A stretch of DNA of 64,000 nt from Clarkia xantiana subsp. parviflora (GCA_036873135.1 JAPTYO010000009.1:27921756-27985755); one strand, 5' to 3'; shown: positions 1 through 11,569, counted from the stretch's first letter. A program made the numbers and translations. Notes: generated from the letters alone by a model not told the origin.

Positions 1-2
1 CT

Positions 3-260
3 TACGTGATCGTACCCTCCACTGTACACCAAAAGATGAAGTTCCTTACGGACCATGGGATTGGGGAAGTGCTAGGCGACTAGATAACTGCAAGACGTTG
101 TTACGTCAATGCCTTGAGAGCAAAGCACCAATTCCATGTGGCAATGATAAATACTTTCAAAAGGCAGAAAGTTGTTGATGAAAGAAAGGAGCAAGTAGTG
201 GAACAAGTTGTTACAGTTTGGAAGCCACAAGAATACATCCAGTATTCGCCATGGCACTAG
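3..260 (+). pseudogene. Gag-protease ORF, C-terminal end only (element D)
   Basis: In the frame starting at base 3 this reads as the last 86 or so codons of the aspartic-protease end of the Gag-protease polyprotein seen complete at 27046-29625. A TAG replaces a glutamine codon at 81-83 (after the GEVLGD segment) and the frame finally closes at TAG 258-260. The rest of the gene is upstream of the window. The nonsense codon is in the tail after the protease fold, so its effect on protease function cannot be judged from here. Confidence 0.8.
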
Positions 261-296
261 ATATGGCTCATCAAGCAGGGAGAAGGCGAGCCAATC

Positions 297-836
297 ATGG
301 ACTACTTCATCAGATTCGCTTCCAACGCCTCCTCGGCGAAAGCAACAAGAGAAGAAGTGATAAGCGTGTTCTATGCAAACATGAACGCCAGATCTTTCCT
401 TCTCTTCGGACGAACTCATGGATGGCGAACAACAAAAACCATGGCAGATCTAAAGGATAAGCTTGAGACAGCAGTCTTGTGCGAACAAGAACTAAGGTGG
501 GGTACACCCCTCAGTTGGGACAAAGGAGTTCGAGCAAAAACGAACAAACAGGAAGGCGCAAGCATCGATATCGACAACATCTTCACACCGCTAAACACGG
601 TTGCGGAAGACATTTACGTCAACCTACTTGAAAACAAGCTCCCAAGTCCACTTGTTCCCAGGACAGCTTTCTTGGGCAACAACATCAAGGAATGGTGCAA
701 GTACCACAAAACTTGGGGGCACAACACAAACATGTGTCTACCACTAAGGTGGGAGATTGAAGAATGCATCGCGCTAGGTGCATTAAGGCGATTTGTTGCA
801 ACCGACTCCGCGACATCGTCATCAAACCAGCCATAA
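297..836 (+). CDS. Second Gag-like ORF with CxxHx3-5GHxxxxC zinc knuckle (179 aa, element D)
   Basis: This is an open frame of 179 codons starting at ATG 297, about 35 bases after the Gag-protease frame closes. The N-terminal half (TREEVISVFYANMNARS and onward, roughly residues 17-70) resembles the C-terminal part of the Retrotrans_gag region of the upstream polyprotein ([20 protein letters not shown]). Near residues 138-152 it carries a knuckle WCKYHKTWGHNTNMC, similar in spacing to the knuckle of the main Gag ([15 protein letters not shown]). It therefore looks like a partial duplication of Gag placed downstream of the protease. The same 179-codon ORF is open in element B and broken in element A, which argues that it was maintained as coding in the family. 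Its role is unknown; nucleic-acid binding is inferred from the knuckle only. Confidence 0.65.
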   Translation: MDYFIRFASNASSAKATREEVISVFYANMNARSFLLFGRTHGWRTTKTMADLKDKLETAVLCEQELRWGTPLSWDKGVRAKTNKQEGASIDIDNIFTPLNTVAEDIYVNLLENKLPSPLVPRTAFLGNNIKEWCKYHKTWGHNTNMCLPLRWEIEECIALGALRRFVATDSATSSSNQP

Positions 837-1806
837 TGAAACGGGAGAAATAACTATCTTTCAGATTACTTTGCGCATTTCCATTCCAAGTGTTTCTAGT
901 ATAATCGCATTTACATGTTTTAAGAAGGAATGATCGGTTGACACCTTCTCCAAAAAACAATGTAAATACGCGCAAGTATCTAATAAAGTCAATCTACATT
1001 TGTAGGTACATATCTATGTCTTGCACGCTATTTTTGGATTAAACGCGAAGTAACAAAACTACGCGCTTATTATCTACATCAACAATCCAAGATATTATTC
1101 TATCAACAAGCAAAAAAAAAATATATATATATTACGCGTTACGACGACGCTTATCATCCACAACAATCTACTCATATGGATGACTACATCAAAAGGCGTC
1201 ATCATAGAATCAAAAACTTGGAGTTAAACCCAAGATATTTTCAAAGACAGCATGCTGCAACTACATATAACGGATGATACTTGCATCTCTACACCAATAA
1301 GGAGTTTATTTCTCCATTCATAAATGGGCATCTATCTCAAGAAGGTGCCAACAACACAAAGCCATTGCGCTATGAACACAGTTAACTTACATGACGCAAT
1401 GACAACTTGCGGATTATCTACCAAAAAAGGAACTTATAGAAATTCTCTACTCAAAATGACGATCATTCGAGTGGCATCATCTACAAGAAATCCCTTGGAA
1501 TAACATCAAGGTCTACTATCAAAATGACGATTATGCTAAAGGCGTCAATTACAAGCAATATCTTGGATTAACACCAAGACCTACTATCAAAAGTGGCATG
1601 TTGAGGTATCCTCTTTATAAAGACAAACCCCATGTTTACTTCTAGAAAATGACATGCCGTGACATCTCTGGTTAGAGGCAAATCCTCATGTTCATAAGCC
1701 ATTCCATGGATTCAGAACAGGATGGGCAAATACAATACGGGATTGATCACCCCATAAATGGCGGAAGTTCCCTTGTTAGGCAATGACCCCACACTACAAC
1801 AAGTGT
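837..1806 (+). other. Non-coding internal region of element D
   Basis: No convincing ORF is present on either strand. The stretch is collinear with 30180-31020 of element A and with the reverse complement of 53600-54357 of element B. It is AT-rich and contains short repeated phrases such as ACTATCAAAATGACGAT. It corresponds to the place where pol would lie in an autonomous Tat element. Confidence 0.7.
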
Positions 1807-2064
1807 GAATTCCTTGTTAGGGTTCACTCTTCATGGCGAATGTCCTCTTTTTAGACGACAATCCCATATTACGAATTCCTGGTTAGGGTTCACTCTTCAT
1901 GGCGAATGTCCTCTTTTTAGACGACAATCCCATATTACGAATTCCTGGTTAGGGTTCACCCTTCATGGCGAATGTCCTCTGGTTAGATGACAATCCCATA
2001 TTACGAATTCCTATTTAGGGTTCACTCTATACGGCAGAAGTCCTCTTGTTAGATGACAATTCCG
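1807..2064 (+). repeat. 66-bp tandem repeat, about 4 copies
   Basis: Copies begin at GAATTCC at 1807, 1873, 1939 and 2005, giving a constant 66-bp period. Each contains the phrases TTAGGGTTCACTC, GGCGAATGTCCTC and GACAATCCC. Because 66 is divisible by 3 the array gives a spurious short ORF with repeated peptides. Related 67-bp copies occur in element A at 31094-31230. Confidence 0.9.
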
Positions 2065-2178
2065 TACTACAGATTTTCAAACCGTGTTGCATGGTTCCTG
2101 GACGCAGAAAACATGCATCACAATTCATATTTACAAAAGTGTTACATGGTCCCTGGACGCAGGAATCATGTATCACAA

Positions 2179-2254
2179 ATATTTTACCAAATATTTTATC
2201 AAATATTTTGTCAAATATTTTATGCATCAAACACTTTTCCAAATATTTTATCAA
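2179..2254 (+). repeat. Short AT-rich repeat of about 11 bp (CAAATATTTTA)
   Basis: Repeats of AAATATTTTAYC / CAAATATTTTA run head to tail, the last copies interrupted by GCATCAAACACTTTTC. The array is absent at the matching place in element A (near 31340), so it expanded in D only. Confidence 0.75.
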
Positions 2255-2854
2255 CAAGCTTTTTAGGGTTCACAAAATACTCCTTTAAAAACCAAAATGT
2301 TTTTACGTATGCTTCCCCAACGCGGGTTGATACACGCTGGCAGGTGCGCACCCTATTTAAAACTCATAAAATTTACAAGTCGAGTCTTGTACAACGTCGC
2401 CTTAGAGTGGAACTAAGAGACGGTATAAACTAGTATCTTGCCCAAGCCAAGATAACACATTTCAAACATACTACATGTTAAGTCGCTATACGCGAACCAC
2501 TCGACAGTTTTCAACAAATATAGCGACAAGCTATGCAGGAAAGACAAGCAACATGCATAACGCACCATGCAAACAATCTTGAATCAAAAGTGGCTATCGG
2601 TCACGATTGCGGGGACTATGTCTACGTTACTAGTCATCCACGTTCAATAAACACAGTAAGCAATAACGGTATGAAATATTACTAACAAGTTATCATGCAA
2701 ACTGCTATGTATAAAGCAAGTTCAAACGACGTAGTTCAAAGCGAACAAGTCACAAGCAACAATCAAAGAACGACTCCAACAAGTATCTAAACATAGAAGC
2801 CGGGGGGCAAGCGGACTCATAAACGAGTTCAACATATCGAAAAGATGGCACAGA

Positions 2855-5216
2855 TCAAAGAATGCCATCATCCCTGACAGGACTAAGCGGAACAGGCAGA
2901 AGTTGCACATTAGTGCCGCCACCGTCTTCTCCAAACAAAAATGCAAACTGAGATGTTGCAGTATCCAAACGACGGAGCTCGGCAACTTGCCCAACAGCAA
3001 ACTCCGCATACGGCCCTAACTTGTCAAAAGGAAAGCCAGGAGCAAGAATGCTCACCCTACGAAAAAAGTCCTCAGCAAACTCGCTGAGCATAGGAGCGGC
3101 CTTCGCCGTGGCAGCAGCAGTAACCGCGCTGTCAAATCCAGGAGTAGAAGGGAACTTGCTAAGTCCCTCTTCAATGACAGCCTTCATTTCTTCTTCGCGC
3201 ACTTTCCGATAGGCAACTTTGTGCTTGCCCGCATTGTCAGAAATGGCCTTCTCAATGGCAGCGTTCTCAGATTCGAGCTGAACAAGGCTGGCATGATCAG
3301 CATCATAACGAGCATCAAAATCCGTCTTCTTCAACGAAAGACGGCGCACTTCGTCCTTAGCTTTCCTCAAGCTCCTTGGACAAAATGGCAGCTTTATCAG
3401 CAATGGCACGCCTCTCCTGGACAAGCTCCAACATGAAGGAGGCCATGTGCACCATATCAGAAACAACCTGAAAACAAAGAAACAATAAGCATACATGTTC
3501 GGGAACAACGAACATAGCAAAGTAAAGAAAGATACTCACTGGGGTGAATCCAGATAGCGATCTCTCAACGAAAGTTCGTGCCTCCTCGTCACTCGAGGGC
3601 CGGAAAACTCGATCACCAGGAGGAATAGATCGATGAAGAACGCGCACGCCAACTTCCGGCATGCTCAGCTGGGAGTCCTTGGGAAAAGTAAGATCTCCTG
3701 CCACATATGGCATCCACTTACCATCTGAAATATCAACTTCCAAAGGACGAAGCAAATCCGCACGTCCAAGTGGCGGGATCACTACATGCAAACCAAACAG
3801 AGTTATGCAAAAGCCAAAAACAAAGCGCACAAAAGCACACAATCAAGTGATCAGCTTATACTAGAAGGAAGAGAACGTTCCACCTCGGACCGCTCCTTCG
3901 AGCGGGGGGGCAGACAGCGCATCCTCGCAACCGTCAACTTCTTTCCCTTTATGACAGGAAGAAGTAGGAACGGTCACAGTAGTCTTCGGACGCTTCAAAC
4001 TGCTCGAAGAACGCGCCCCAGTGGTGGACCGTTTGGAAGAGTCAGGAACGGCAACAACGCGATCAGTAACAAGCGACGTGCGACCTGCAAGTAACACTCG
4101 AAGTTACAACCCAACCAAGAAAATACATAAGGAAGATTGTTTTTTCAAAACCATCTACCTTTTCCACGTCCAGAAGCCGCCGATGCTCCAGAAGCAAGAG
4201 GTGGAACAATCCTTCCGCTGGAAGCAATCTTGCGAGCGGCTGCCGTCTGCAAAGACGAGCTTTTTCCGTCAAACCAACCTACAGCGCAACACGGTAAAAT
4301 TTATAAAAAATAATTAACATACCGAAGCTGCAGAAGGGAGCACATGAATCCCAGCATCAACCAATTCCTGATCGGATGCACGCAGCGAGCAAGTAAAGCT
4401 GCGCGATTGTTGACAGTGGTATATCTGCTTCATCACCTCCCTATCCGACAAGGAAAGTTCTCGAAAAGCAGGCGCGGGATCAGACTTCCGAACATACTCG
4501 ACATCCCAAGTCGTACCCGCATCATGAGCAAAAAAGTAATGATGCCTCCAATGATCGGCAGACCGATCCGCTGCGGCGACTAATCGGTAACTAGAATCCC
4601 ACTTGGCTTCACCAATACCAAGCTCCTCAAAACCATCGCTTTGCAAGTTCGGCCAACGAACTTTCACACTGAACAATCCTGCAGAGTCTGGACTCTTAAG
4701 CTGGTAGAAGCAGCGAAAGAGGGTGCGAGAGTAACGCCAGGATTTCTTGTGAAGCAATACTCTAAAACAAGTCCATACTCGAATCCCGTTGGGCGCAAGA
4801 TCTAAAGGGGAAATCTCGTAACCACTACAGAGCTCAATCAAGTCAGAGCAGTAGGGAAACCGCAGACCCTCCCTAACGTGAGATGTGTACACAACGGATA
4901 AATCTACAGGCGGAGGAGTAGCATCCCCTAAACTGCTCTCATGGAGTGCATCAAAGGGGTAAACAGCCTCGGTGCCAGGGTCGAGTCCGGAGGCACTGGC
5001 ATACAGGGTGAACAAGGATCTATCCAAGCGGTTAGTATAGTACCTAACCAACACCTCGGTCTCCCCAACAGGAGACGCCCCAACAAAAGGATCGGCAGCT
5101 ACACCCTCGTCAGTATCCAAAACACTATCTACTGATAAAACCAGGTCTACCTCCAAGTCATCCTCTATATCAGAATTAAAAGGAGTCTGCGATAGAGGAG
5201 TGATAGACTTACTCAT
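2855..5216 (-). pseudogene. Antisense multi-exon gene of element D (Transposase_28-like N-terminus, coiled-coil C-terminus), frameshifted
   Basis: On the strand opposite to Gag, exon-like blocks lie at 4319-5216, 4159-4278, 3862-4084, 3540-3781 and 2855-3467, separated by GT...AG gaps. The first block starts at ATG 5216 (MSKSITPLSQ) and carries FPYCSDLIELCSGYEISPLD followed by PNGIRVWTCFRVL, which resembles the Pfam Transposase_28 (putative gypsy-type transposon) region. Blocks 2 and 3 are Ser/Ala-rich with basic patches. Block 4 includes PPLGRADLLRPLE. Block 5 is rich in Glu/Lys/Ala heptad-like sequence, probably a coiled coil, then a tail ending RDDGIL. Compared with the element B copy, one extra C in the run near 3905 and one extra base near 3370 break the frame. 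The first gap is only 40 nt, short for a plant intron. The function of this gene class is unknown. Confidence 0.65.
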
Positions 5217-5300
5217 TGCAACAACTCGATCAAAAGGAAGGGAGCTCCGTAGGAGGTTACTACGACTCCACAATCTGCAAGAACCAAGCAGAAGTTAGCA

Positions 5301-5558
5301 CGCATAGCAAAAGTCAACGCGCGTAGCGAAGGTCAACGCGCATAGCAAAATTCAACGCGCGTAGAAAAGGTCAACGCACGTAGCAAAAGTCAACGCGCGT
5401 AGCGAAGGTCAACGCACATAGCAAAAGTCAACACGCGTAGCGAAGGTCAACGCACGTAGCAAAAGTCAACGCGCGTAGCAAAAGTCAACGCGCGTAGCAA
5501 AAGTCAACGCATGTAGCGAAAGTCAACGCGCGTAGCGGAAGTCAACGCGCATAGCAAA
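5301..5558 (+). repeat. 19-bp tandem repeat, about 13 copies, upstream of the antisense gene
   Basis: The unit is CGCGTAGCAAAAGTCAACG with a few alternating variants (GCGAAGG for GCAAAAG, ATAG for GTAG). It lies 85-340 nt upstream of the ATG of the antisense gene. Elements A and B keep only one or two degraded copies at the matching place (34495-34545 and about 41715-41775), so the array expanded in D. Confidence 0.9.
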
Positions 5559-6990
5559 GTTGGTACGTACGATAAAAGGGACTAACGTCTTAAGAGGCTA
5601 TCAGCAAACGGTAAATCTAACGGGACAGACCACAAGGATCAAATACGACGACACTTAAGGAAAATATTTTCCTAAGGCTTCAAAGGCAACAAAAGGCTAC
5701 TCCTAAGGACGTTTGGCAATTCCCATCAACCAACGAACACATCAAGGGAAAAAATTATGCATACAGGCCAAAAAGTCTCTACAGAAAGACACGGGGGCAA
5801 TATGTCCAATCGGGGAATTCTACTTCAACTATCCACGGAAGTGAAAAATTGCCTAAGGCATGAACTAACGGCAATAGTAACGACAACCAATCATCAATTA
5901 TTCGATATACAAACACCAATAAGCAGTCCCATACGACAACAACGACGAATAGCTCAAACGAACAACAATACGGCGACATTCAAAATCAAGTCGAAGCTGT
6001 CCTGTAAAATCGAATTTCCAGATTACCTCAAAACGTGACGAAAAGTATCACAATGGACTGCCCTCGTCGAGACGATTTCGGAAAGATAAGGACCGCGACG
6101 AACAGAGCCCGGGAAGGCGGCGCGTGGCTTACACGCGCCGGTAAGGCGGAGCTCACGCGGCGGCACGTGAGGGCGCGTCCGGCGTCGTCTGGTGGTTCCG
6201 AAGGCGGCGCTGGAATCCTCGTGACAATCTGAGTTGATTGGTGGTGTCAATTTCTGAAAACAAGTCAAGGATCAAGCACGAAACTTTCGGGATACGTCTA
6301 AGCTTTACGACGGTAAAGAAACTATGAACACACAAACAATTTCTAGAAATGATGAAGGGATTACCTGCAAAGAAGAAGGAATAATGAATTCCCAAAGTGC
6401 TGGAGGAATGATTGGGGATTTGTGTAATTACATATCCCAAAAGATGTCTTGGTGATAAGGATTAAATGAGTAACTCATCTACACTCACGCCTAAGCACTT
6501 ACGGTATACTCCACCCTCTCTTCTAAATATCTACTCCTACGTACGTGATTATTTGGATGTTGCACGTATCAAACCCGTCATTCTACGCGTATGTTTTCAT
6601 ATCGCATGATGCGTGATTTGATAATCGCTAAGTCGTTTTAGAAGTGTACGGATTATATTTCTTGCATCGCGTAATTACGATCTTGCCATAACCGTTACTT
6701 ATGCATGCATGTTGATAAAAGCATGTTCACATGATGTATTGCTAATTGCTTATATCCCTAACGGTAACCATACTCGCACGCTACGTATATGCATTCTCTA
6801 TTGCACTAACCGTGATGACAGGAAATAAAGTCATTCAGTCGGAAAATCAAAGGACGGACGAAATCAAGATGTCTACGTCCAACCAACGACTAAAACCGAA
6901 AGGTTAGCGTCAAGCTCAAATTGGACACGTATCCTAACTTAAAAATAGAGTCAAGAAAGGTTTTAAACCGTTACTTGACTCGGGGGCAAG
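5559..6990 (+). other. Element D, non-coding region up to the polypurine tract
   Basis: This is collinear with 34560-35954 of element A. No ORF is supported on either strand; the GC-rich patch at 6090-6220 only gives accidental frames. It ends with the purine-rich CGGGGGCAAG immediately before the LTR, which is the expected plus-strand priming site. Confidence 0.7.
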
Positions 6991-7349
6991 TGATGGATAT
7001 GTGTCCAATTCGGGTTCGTATTTACGTTTCGGGCCTCGCAAACACGCCGAAAATCACATCACAACTTGAAAAACGTCTCCCAAGGGGTAAAAACGGTCCG
7101 GAAGTGCATTTACGCGCACCCGGACCGGACCTCCGGATTGCACTACGGGTATTGCGCGATTACTGTTTACGCGATTACCGTTACATGAAGAGAAGTCAAG
7201 TTCGCATATTACCAATGATGATAACGGTTACCGCTTGCTTTTAGACCGTCATCAAACCGCTTTAAAACCGGGTCCGGTCTCAAGGAAGCCTATAAATAGG
7301 AGACCTTGGCCACCCATTTTCACACATCCTCTCATTTGCCCAACTTTGG
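6991..7349 (+). mobile_element. 3' LTR of element D, truncated
   Basis: It starts TGATGGATATGTGTCC, equivalent to the LTR start of element A at 35955, and stays alignable through a TATAAATAG box at 7291-7299 to CCAACTTTGG at about 7349. There the sequence becomes unrelated. About 400 bp of LTR, including the CAACA end, is missing. Confidence 0.9.
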
Positions 7350-7752
7350 TATAGACGGAGACAACAAATAGCAACATATTGTAAATTGGGACAGTCTTTG
7401 TAAACCTCAGATACCAAACTGACACACTGGTCAAAATTCAGACAATTTTTAGGTTCTATTCCCATTTTTTAATGGCCACTTTAATAGATTTTTTTAACCA
7501 AATTCTACAAAATGCCAGCAAATTAATTAATAGTGGTTTATTCATTCCAATCAGTTAATCGTCACTTTTATCAACAAATCAAGAGATTACTCAGCTGTAT
7601 ATTTTTTATATTGGGAGGAACAATAACCAACTAAACATTTAACCTTGAGAAGACAAAAATATGTGACCTTTCATCAATATCAAATCGTGTGAAATGATGA
7701 AGCCATGAAAGAATATAATCAAATTGCTCATGCTCTAACCGTAATAGTATTA
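7350..7752. other. Unassigned AT-rich sequence
   Basis: I recognise nothing here. There is no ORF of note and no clear similarity to other parts of the window. It lies between the truncated LTR of D and the end of Helitron H1. Confidence 0.5.
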
Positions 7753-8756
7753 ACTAGGTGTTGAACCCGCGCGGAGCGCGGGTATATGAAAAAAAAAATT
7801 TATATAAAAAGTATCTTATATAGAAGAAAAAATTCTACCTCACTGAAATCCAAATATAATTATTCAAACATTATAAATATACATAAAAAAAAAATATTGT
7901 TGTTAATTTGTTGTTTATATAGTTTGAGAAAAAAAATAGGACTATAAAAATTATTGTCCTAGACCTTGTGTATTTTTTTATTTATAAAAGAAATAAAACC
8001 AGATAACAATCGTTTGATCTGAACATGATGTGTAGAGTGTCGTCCCCTTATATGGTAACTTAAAACATATATATAAATTAATACAATATTATTATCACTA
8101 ATACTATACTTTGTGGAGATGACATATTTGTTACTACACAATTTTAAGAAGGCTATTATAAATAACTTACTTCTGGCGTTATCAATCAAGCATATTTAAA
8201 ACATAATTAAATACAATAGACGGACAGCTATCCATGTAATTCACTGTCCGTAATTCTATCAACTTTATATTTCAATATAACTACTATTTTTTTAAATAAC
8301 TACAAAAAAATTGCCATAAAAATTAGCTACAGATAACAGCCGTCAAAACCGAGACTTTGATGGTTTCCTTCATCTTCTTTGAACTTTTTTTTTATAGAGT
8401 AATGACTGAATTGCAAGTCTCATAACGGAGACTTTAATTGTTTCCTTCATATTTTTACTAAGACTTTACTTAATTATGGAAAGAGGATATGTAATGTTGA
8501 TGTGTAAAAATGTAATTGGTTGGCCGAGCTGAGGTGTCAAGCACATATTTACTCTCTTAGCAACACCATCGGCTTTAGAGCAAAGAATGAATTGCAAGTC
8601 TCATAACAGGGACTTTAATTGTTTCCTTCATCTTAATTTTCAGCGAAACTTTACTTGATTATGGAGAGAGGATGTGTACTACTTATGTGTTAAAACGTGA
8701 TTTTTAATAAGGTGGTGTGGCAGCCTCACATTGAGCCTCACCAGGATTAATATAAT
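7753..8756 (-). mobile_element. Helitron-like non-autonomous element H1, reverse orientation
   Basis: ACTAG at 7753-7757 (reverse complement of the CTAGT 3' end) is followed after 8 bases by the hairpin CCCGCGC-GGA-GCGCGGG at 7766-7782. This is the classical plant Helitron 3' terminus, read on the minus strand. The other end is placed at GGATTAATATAATA just before the next terminus at 8757, and the 5' end is less certain than the 3' end. No Rep or helicase sequence is present. Confidence 0.65.
8402..8700. repeat. Imperfect direct duplication of about 180 bp inside H1
   Basis: AATTGCAAGTCTCATAAC and the following GACTTTAATTGTTTCCTTCAT appear at about 8410-8450 and again at 8588-8632. The similarity extends into ACTTTACTTRATTATGGARA and GATGTGTAA in both copies. 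A weaker third trace (GAGACTTTGATGGTTTCCTTC) lies near 8350. Confidence 0.75.
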
Positions 8757-9729
8757 ACTAGGTGCTAAACCCGCGCGTAGCGCGGGTGTAAGAAAAATTA
8801 AAACAAAAATTTAAAAGAAAGTAAATTGAACAAAAAAGTGACACTTATATGAAAGAATACAATGCGCATATGTATATATTTATTTAGACACCATAGAAAT
8901 ATAGCAATTAATTTGTTATTTATATACTTTTGACATTATTATACTATAAAAATCATTATATTGAATCTTGTATACATTTTTTATAAAAATAAATGAAAAA
9001 TCTGAATACAATAATTGTTTAATCTAATACGTATAAATATTCTCGGTCTCCACATGAGGTAACTTTAAATGCATTTGTGTAAATAAATATAATAACATTT
9101 TGATCAAATTACATTGACCAAATTGTTAAGTCAACTATAATATACTTCGTATAATTTTTATAATCAAATAAGATCAACCAATGATAATTTAAAAAAATAA
9201 ATTTTAACACACACAATATATAAATAAAATTGTGAGCGACCCTCAATGCAAATGACGTCACTTTGCTCTTCTAAATAAAACTTGTTACTACTCCTCTAAG
9301 TTACTTTTTTTTTTTTCTGAACCTTCATGTTACTCATTCCACTCTTCATCTCCAACCTCTCGAAACCCTAATCACTTTTTTCCGGTGTGGGTTAGTTCCT
9401 AACAATTATAATTCTAAGAGGTGGACACACGGAAGAAGAACGGCGGGCGAACGATAGACAACCGATTGAGGGGCTGACGAACGATCTTCCACAAAGATTC
9501 TAATCGCACTCCGATCTAGATCGCCACTTTAAGGTGGAGTACGACGAACTTTCGTCAATAGTTCTCCCGAACTGTGATCCAGATCGCTGTTAGTTTTATG
9601 TGAACCTGACTCGATTTCTTCGAAACCCAACAACCAGTACCCATGTTGTATCTATTCTGAAATAAATTTACTTCCTTACTGATGTAATTCCTGTTTTTTT
9701 TACAACTGCGGGAACTAATTCAGTTCTGC

Positions 9730-9730
<1 letters not shown>

Positions 9731-9758
<28 letters not shown>
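9731..9758. repeat. (AT)n microsatellite
   Basis: Uninterrupted AT dinucleotides for about 28 bases within H2. Confidence 0.95.
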
Positions 9759-9761
<3 letters not shown>

Positions 9762-10326
9762 GATTTTACAACTCAAACCAATTAATGGGGAGAAAATCCT
9801 ATGTATGCTGAGATGTTTGGTTTCATGGTAGTTTTAATTGTACAATTCAATTATTGAAGAACCTGATTTAATTCTTTTAAAACTCGATTGTAACTTTTAG
9901 TAAAGTCTTTTGTAAAAAAAAAAAAATGTTGTTACTGCGCTTCGTGCAGGAGTGACGGTAAAAGTGGCGTTGAATTGAACATAAAAATAAAATAAAATAA
10001 AATTCAATATTCGTTTCTTTCTGTATAATTTTTTTTTTTTAAACATGAGTAATATATATATATATATTCAACACTAAGTAAAAAAAAAAAAAAGAATTAA
10101 CCATAATTATACAAAAAAATAAGAAAAATCTGTTAAGTTTAAAGGATCTTAATTTTTAACTATTCTTCCTATTTTCATTTTCATATACTTCCCTTTAATA
10201 TTTAAATTATTGGAAAACAAATTATTTGCCACCATTTTTCCTAGAATTGTTAATAAATACCAATTAAAATAAGGAATGTGTATTTATCTCGTCAGATTTC
10301 ACGGGATTCTTTATTAATTTCATAAT

Positions 10327-11569
10327 GGGATTAAGTACCTTTTCATACCACTTCTTTGCACAGAATCCACTTTTGGTACCACTTCTATTTTTTTTGTATA
10401 CTTTTGGTACCAATTCTTTCAACTTTGTATCCTTTTGGTACCACCGTTAACTTTCCGTCCAAATTGGTCGTTAAGTGTCATGTGCCATGCACGTGACCGC
10501 CCTAAACTTTTGAATTTGTTTCAATTTAGTCCATCTAGTACATCCCTAACTTTTAATTTGTTAAATTTAGCCCTAAAATTTCCAAATCGAACCCTTGACC
10601 CATCATGGTTTTGAAATTTTAGGACTAAATTGAACAAATTAAAAGTCAGAGATGCATTAGATGGACTAAATTGAAACAAATTCAAAAGTTTAGGGCGGTC
10701 ACGTGCATGGCACATGACACTTAACGGCCAATTTGGACGGAAAGTTAACGGTGGTACCAAAAGGATACAAAGTTGAAAGAATTGGTACCTGATGGGTCCG
10801 ACTATAGCCGTCAGGCCCTTTAACGGCGAGGAAACGGCAAACAGGCCCACCAGGCCCAAAGTAAGGGTCAAGATGACCTAGGAGAAGGGTCCCGATGAAG
10901 GGAGTCCCGACGAAGCAAGATCCCGACAGAGTCGGTCCCGACAGTGGAGCTGGAGGCTCCCGACGAGAAGCCTTTAAGTAGGCCCCGATGACGAATCCCT
11001 GAGAATGATTGGCCCTGTCACGATGACGAGGGGCCCCGAGCGGTGACACAACGAGATAACTCTGGAGTCCCCGACGGGAGTCGGGACTCGTTACCAGAGG
11101 ATAAAGCCAAGATATGCGGGGCGTGGCCGAGATATACGGAACGTGGTTAAGATACACGGATCGTGGCCGAGATACGCAGGGCATGGCTAAGATACGCGAG
11201 ATCGTGTACGAGATAAGCGGGATACGGGCTAACCACCCCTAACGGTTCGCCAGGTACCTGAGGCACCTCTTTGCCTATAAAAGGGCAGGAGGTCACCTCA
11301 GATCACTTACGTTGAATTCGATATACTTTTGAGATTGTTGCTTGCCAGTCATACGAGAGACTCATTTAAGCATCAGAGAGGGATTCTGGGTCACCGCCCG
11401 GTCTATCCCCTCTTGCAGGATTACGTGGAGCAAAGGAGCTAGGATTGCCGTCAAGATCCGTACCGGAGTTCCACCATGATCCAACAGTACCAGAAGTATA
11501 CAAAAAAATAGAAGTGGTACCAAAAGTGGATTCTGTGCAAAGAAGTGGTATGAAAAGGTATTTAATCCC
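10327..11569. mobile_element. Palindromic Mutator-like MITE, split by a solo LTR
   Basis: The ends are GGGATTAAGTACC (left) and its near-perfect reverse complement GGTATTTAATCCC (right). They are flanked by a 9-bp duplication TTTCATAAT at 10318-10326 and 11570-11578. Removing the solo LTR and one GTACC leaves about 541 bp. This is almost entirely an inverted repeat: the left arm from 10327 to about 10580 pairs with about 10590-10789 plus 11492-11569. A 9-bp duplication is typical of Mutator-like elements. There is no transposase. Confidence 0.8.
10790..11486 (+). mobile_element. Solo LTR of the element C family
   Basis: It starts TGATGGGTCCGACTATAG and ends CCATGATCCAACA, with target duplication GTACC at 10785-10789 and 11487-11491. 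It matches the reverse complement of both LTRs of element C. There is a TATAAAAG box at 11276-11283. No internal region is present, so it is the product of LTR-LTR recombination. At 697 bp it is slightly shorter than the 716-736 bp LTRs of C. Confidence 0.92.

Larger units (their letters stand above)
1..7349 (+). mobile_element. Element D: 3' portion of a pol-less Tat-like LTR retrotransposon
   Basis: The window opens inside the protease part of a Gag-protease ORF. The first 240 bases align base for base with the end of the intact ORF of element A (from about 29371). The order then follows A: a small zinc-knuckle ORF, a non-coding stretch with short tandem repeats, an antisense multi-exon gene, a purine tract (CGGGGGCAAG at 6981-6990) and an LTR beginning TGATGG at 6991. 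No RT, RNase H or integrase motif occurs between the Gag-protease end and the LTR. The LTR is cut short near 7349, where similarity to the A LTR stops abruptly. The 5' part lies outside the window, so the target duplication cannot be checked. Confidence 0.9.
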
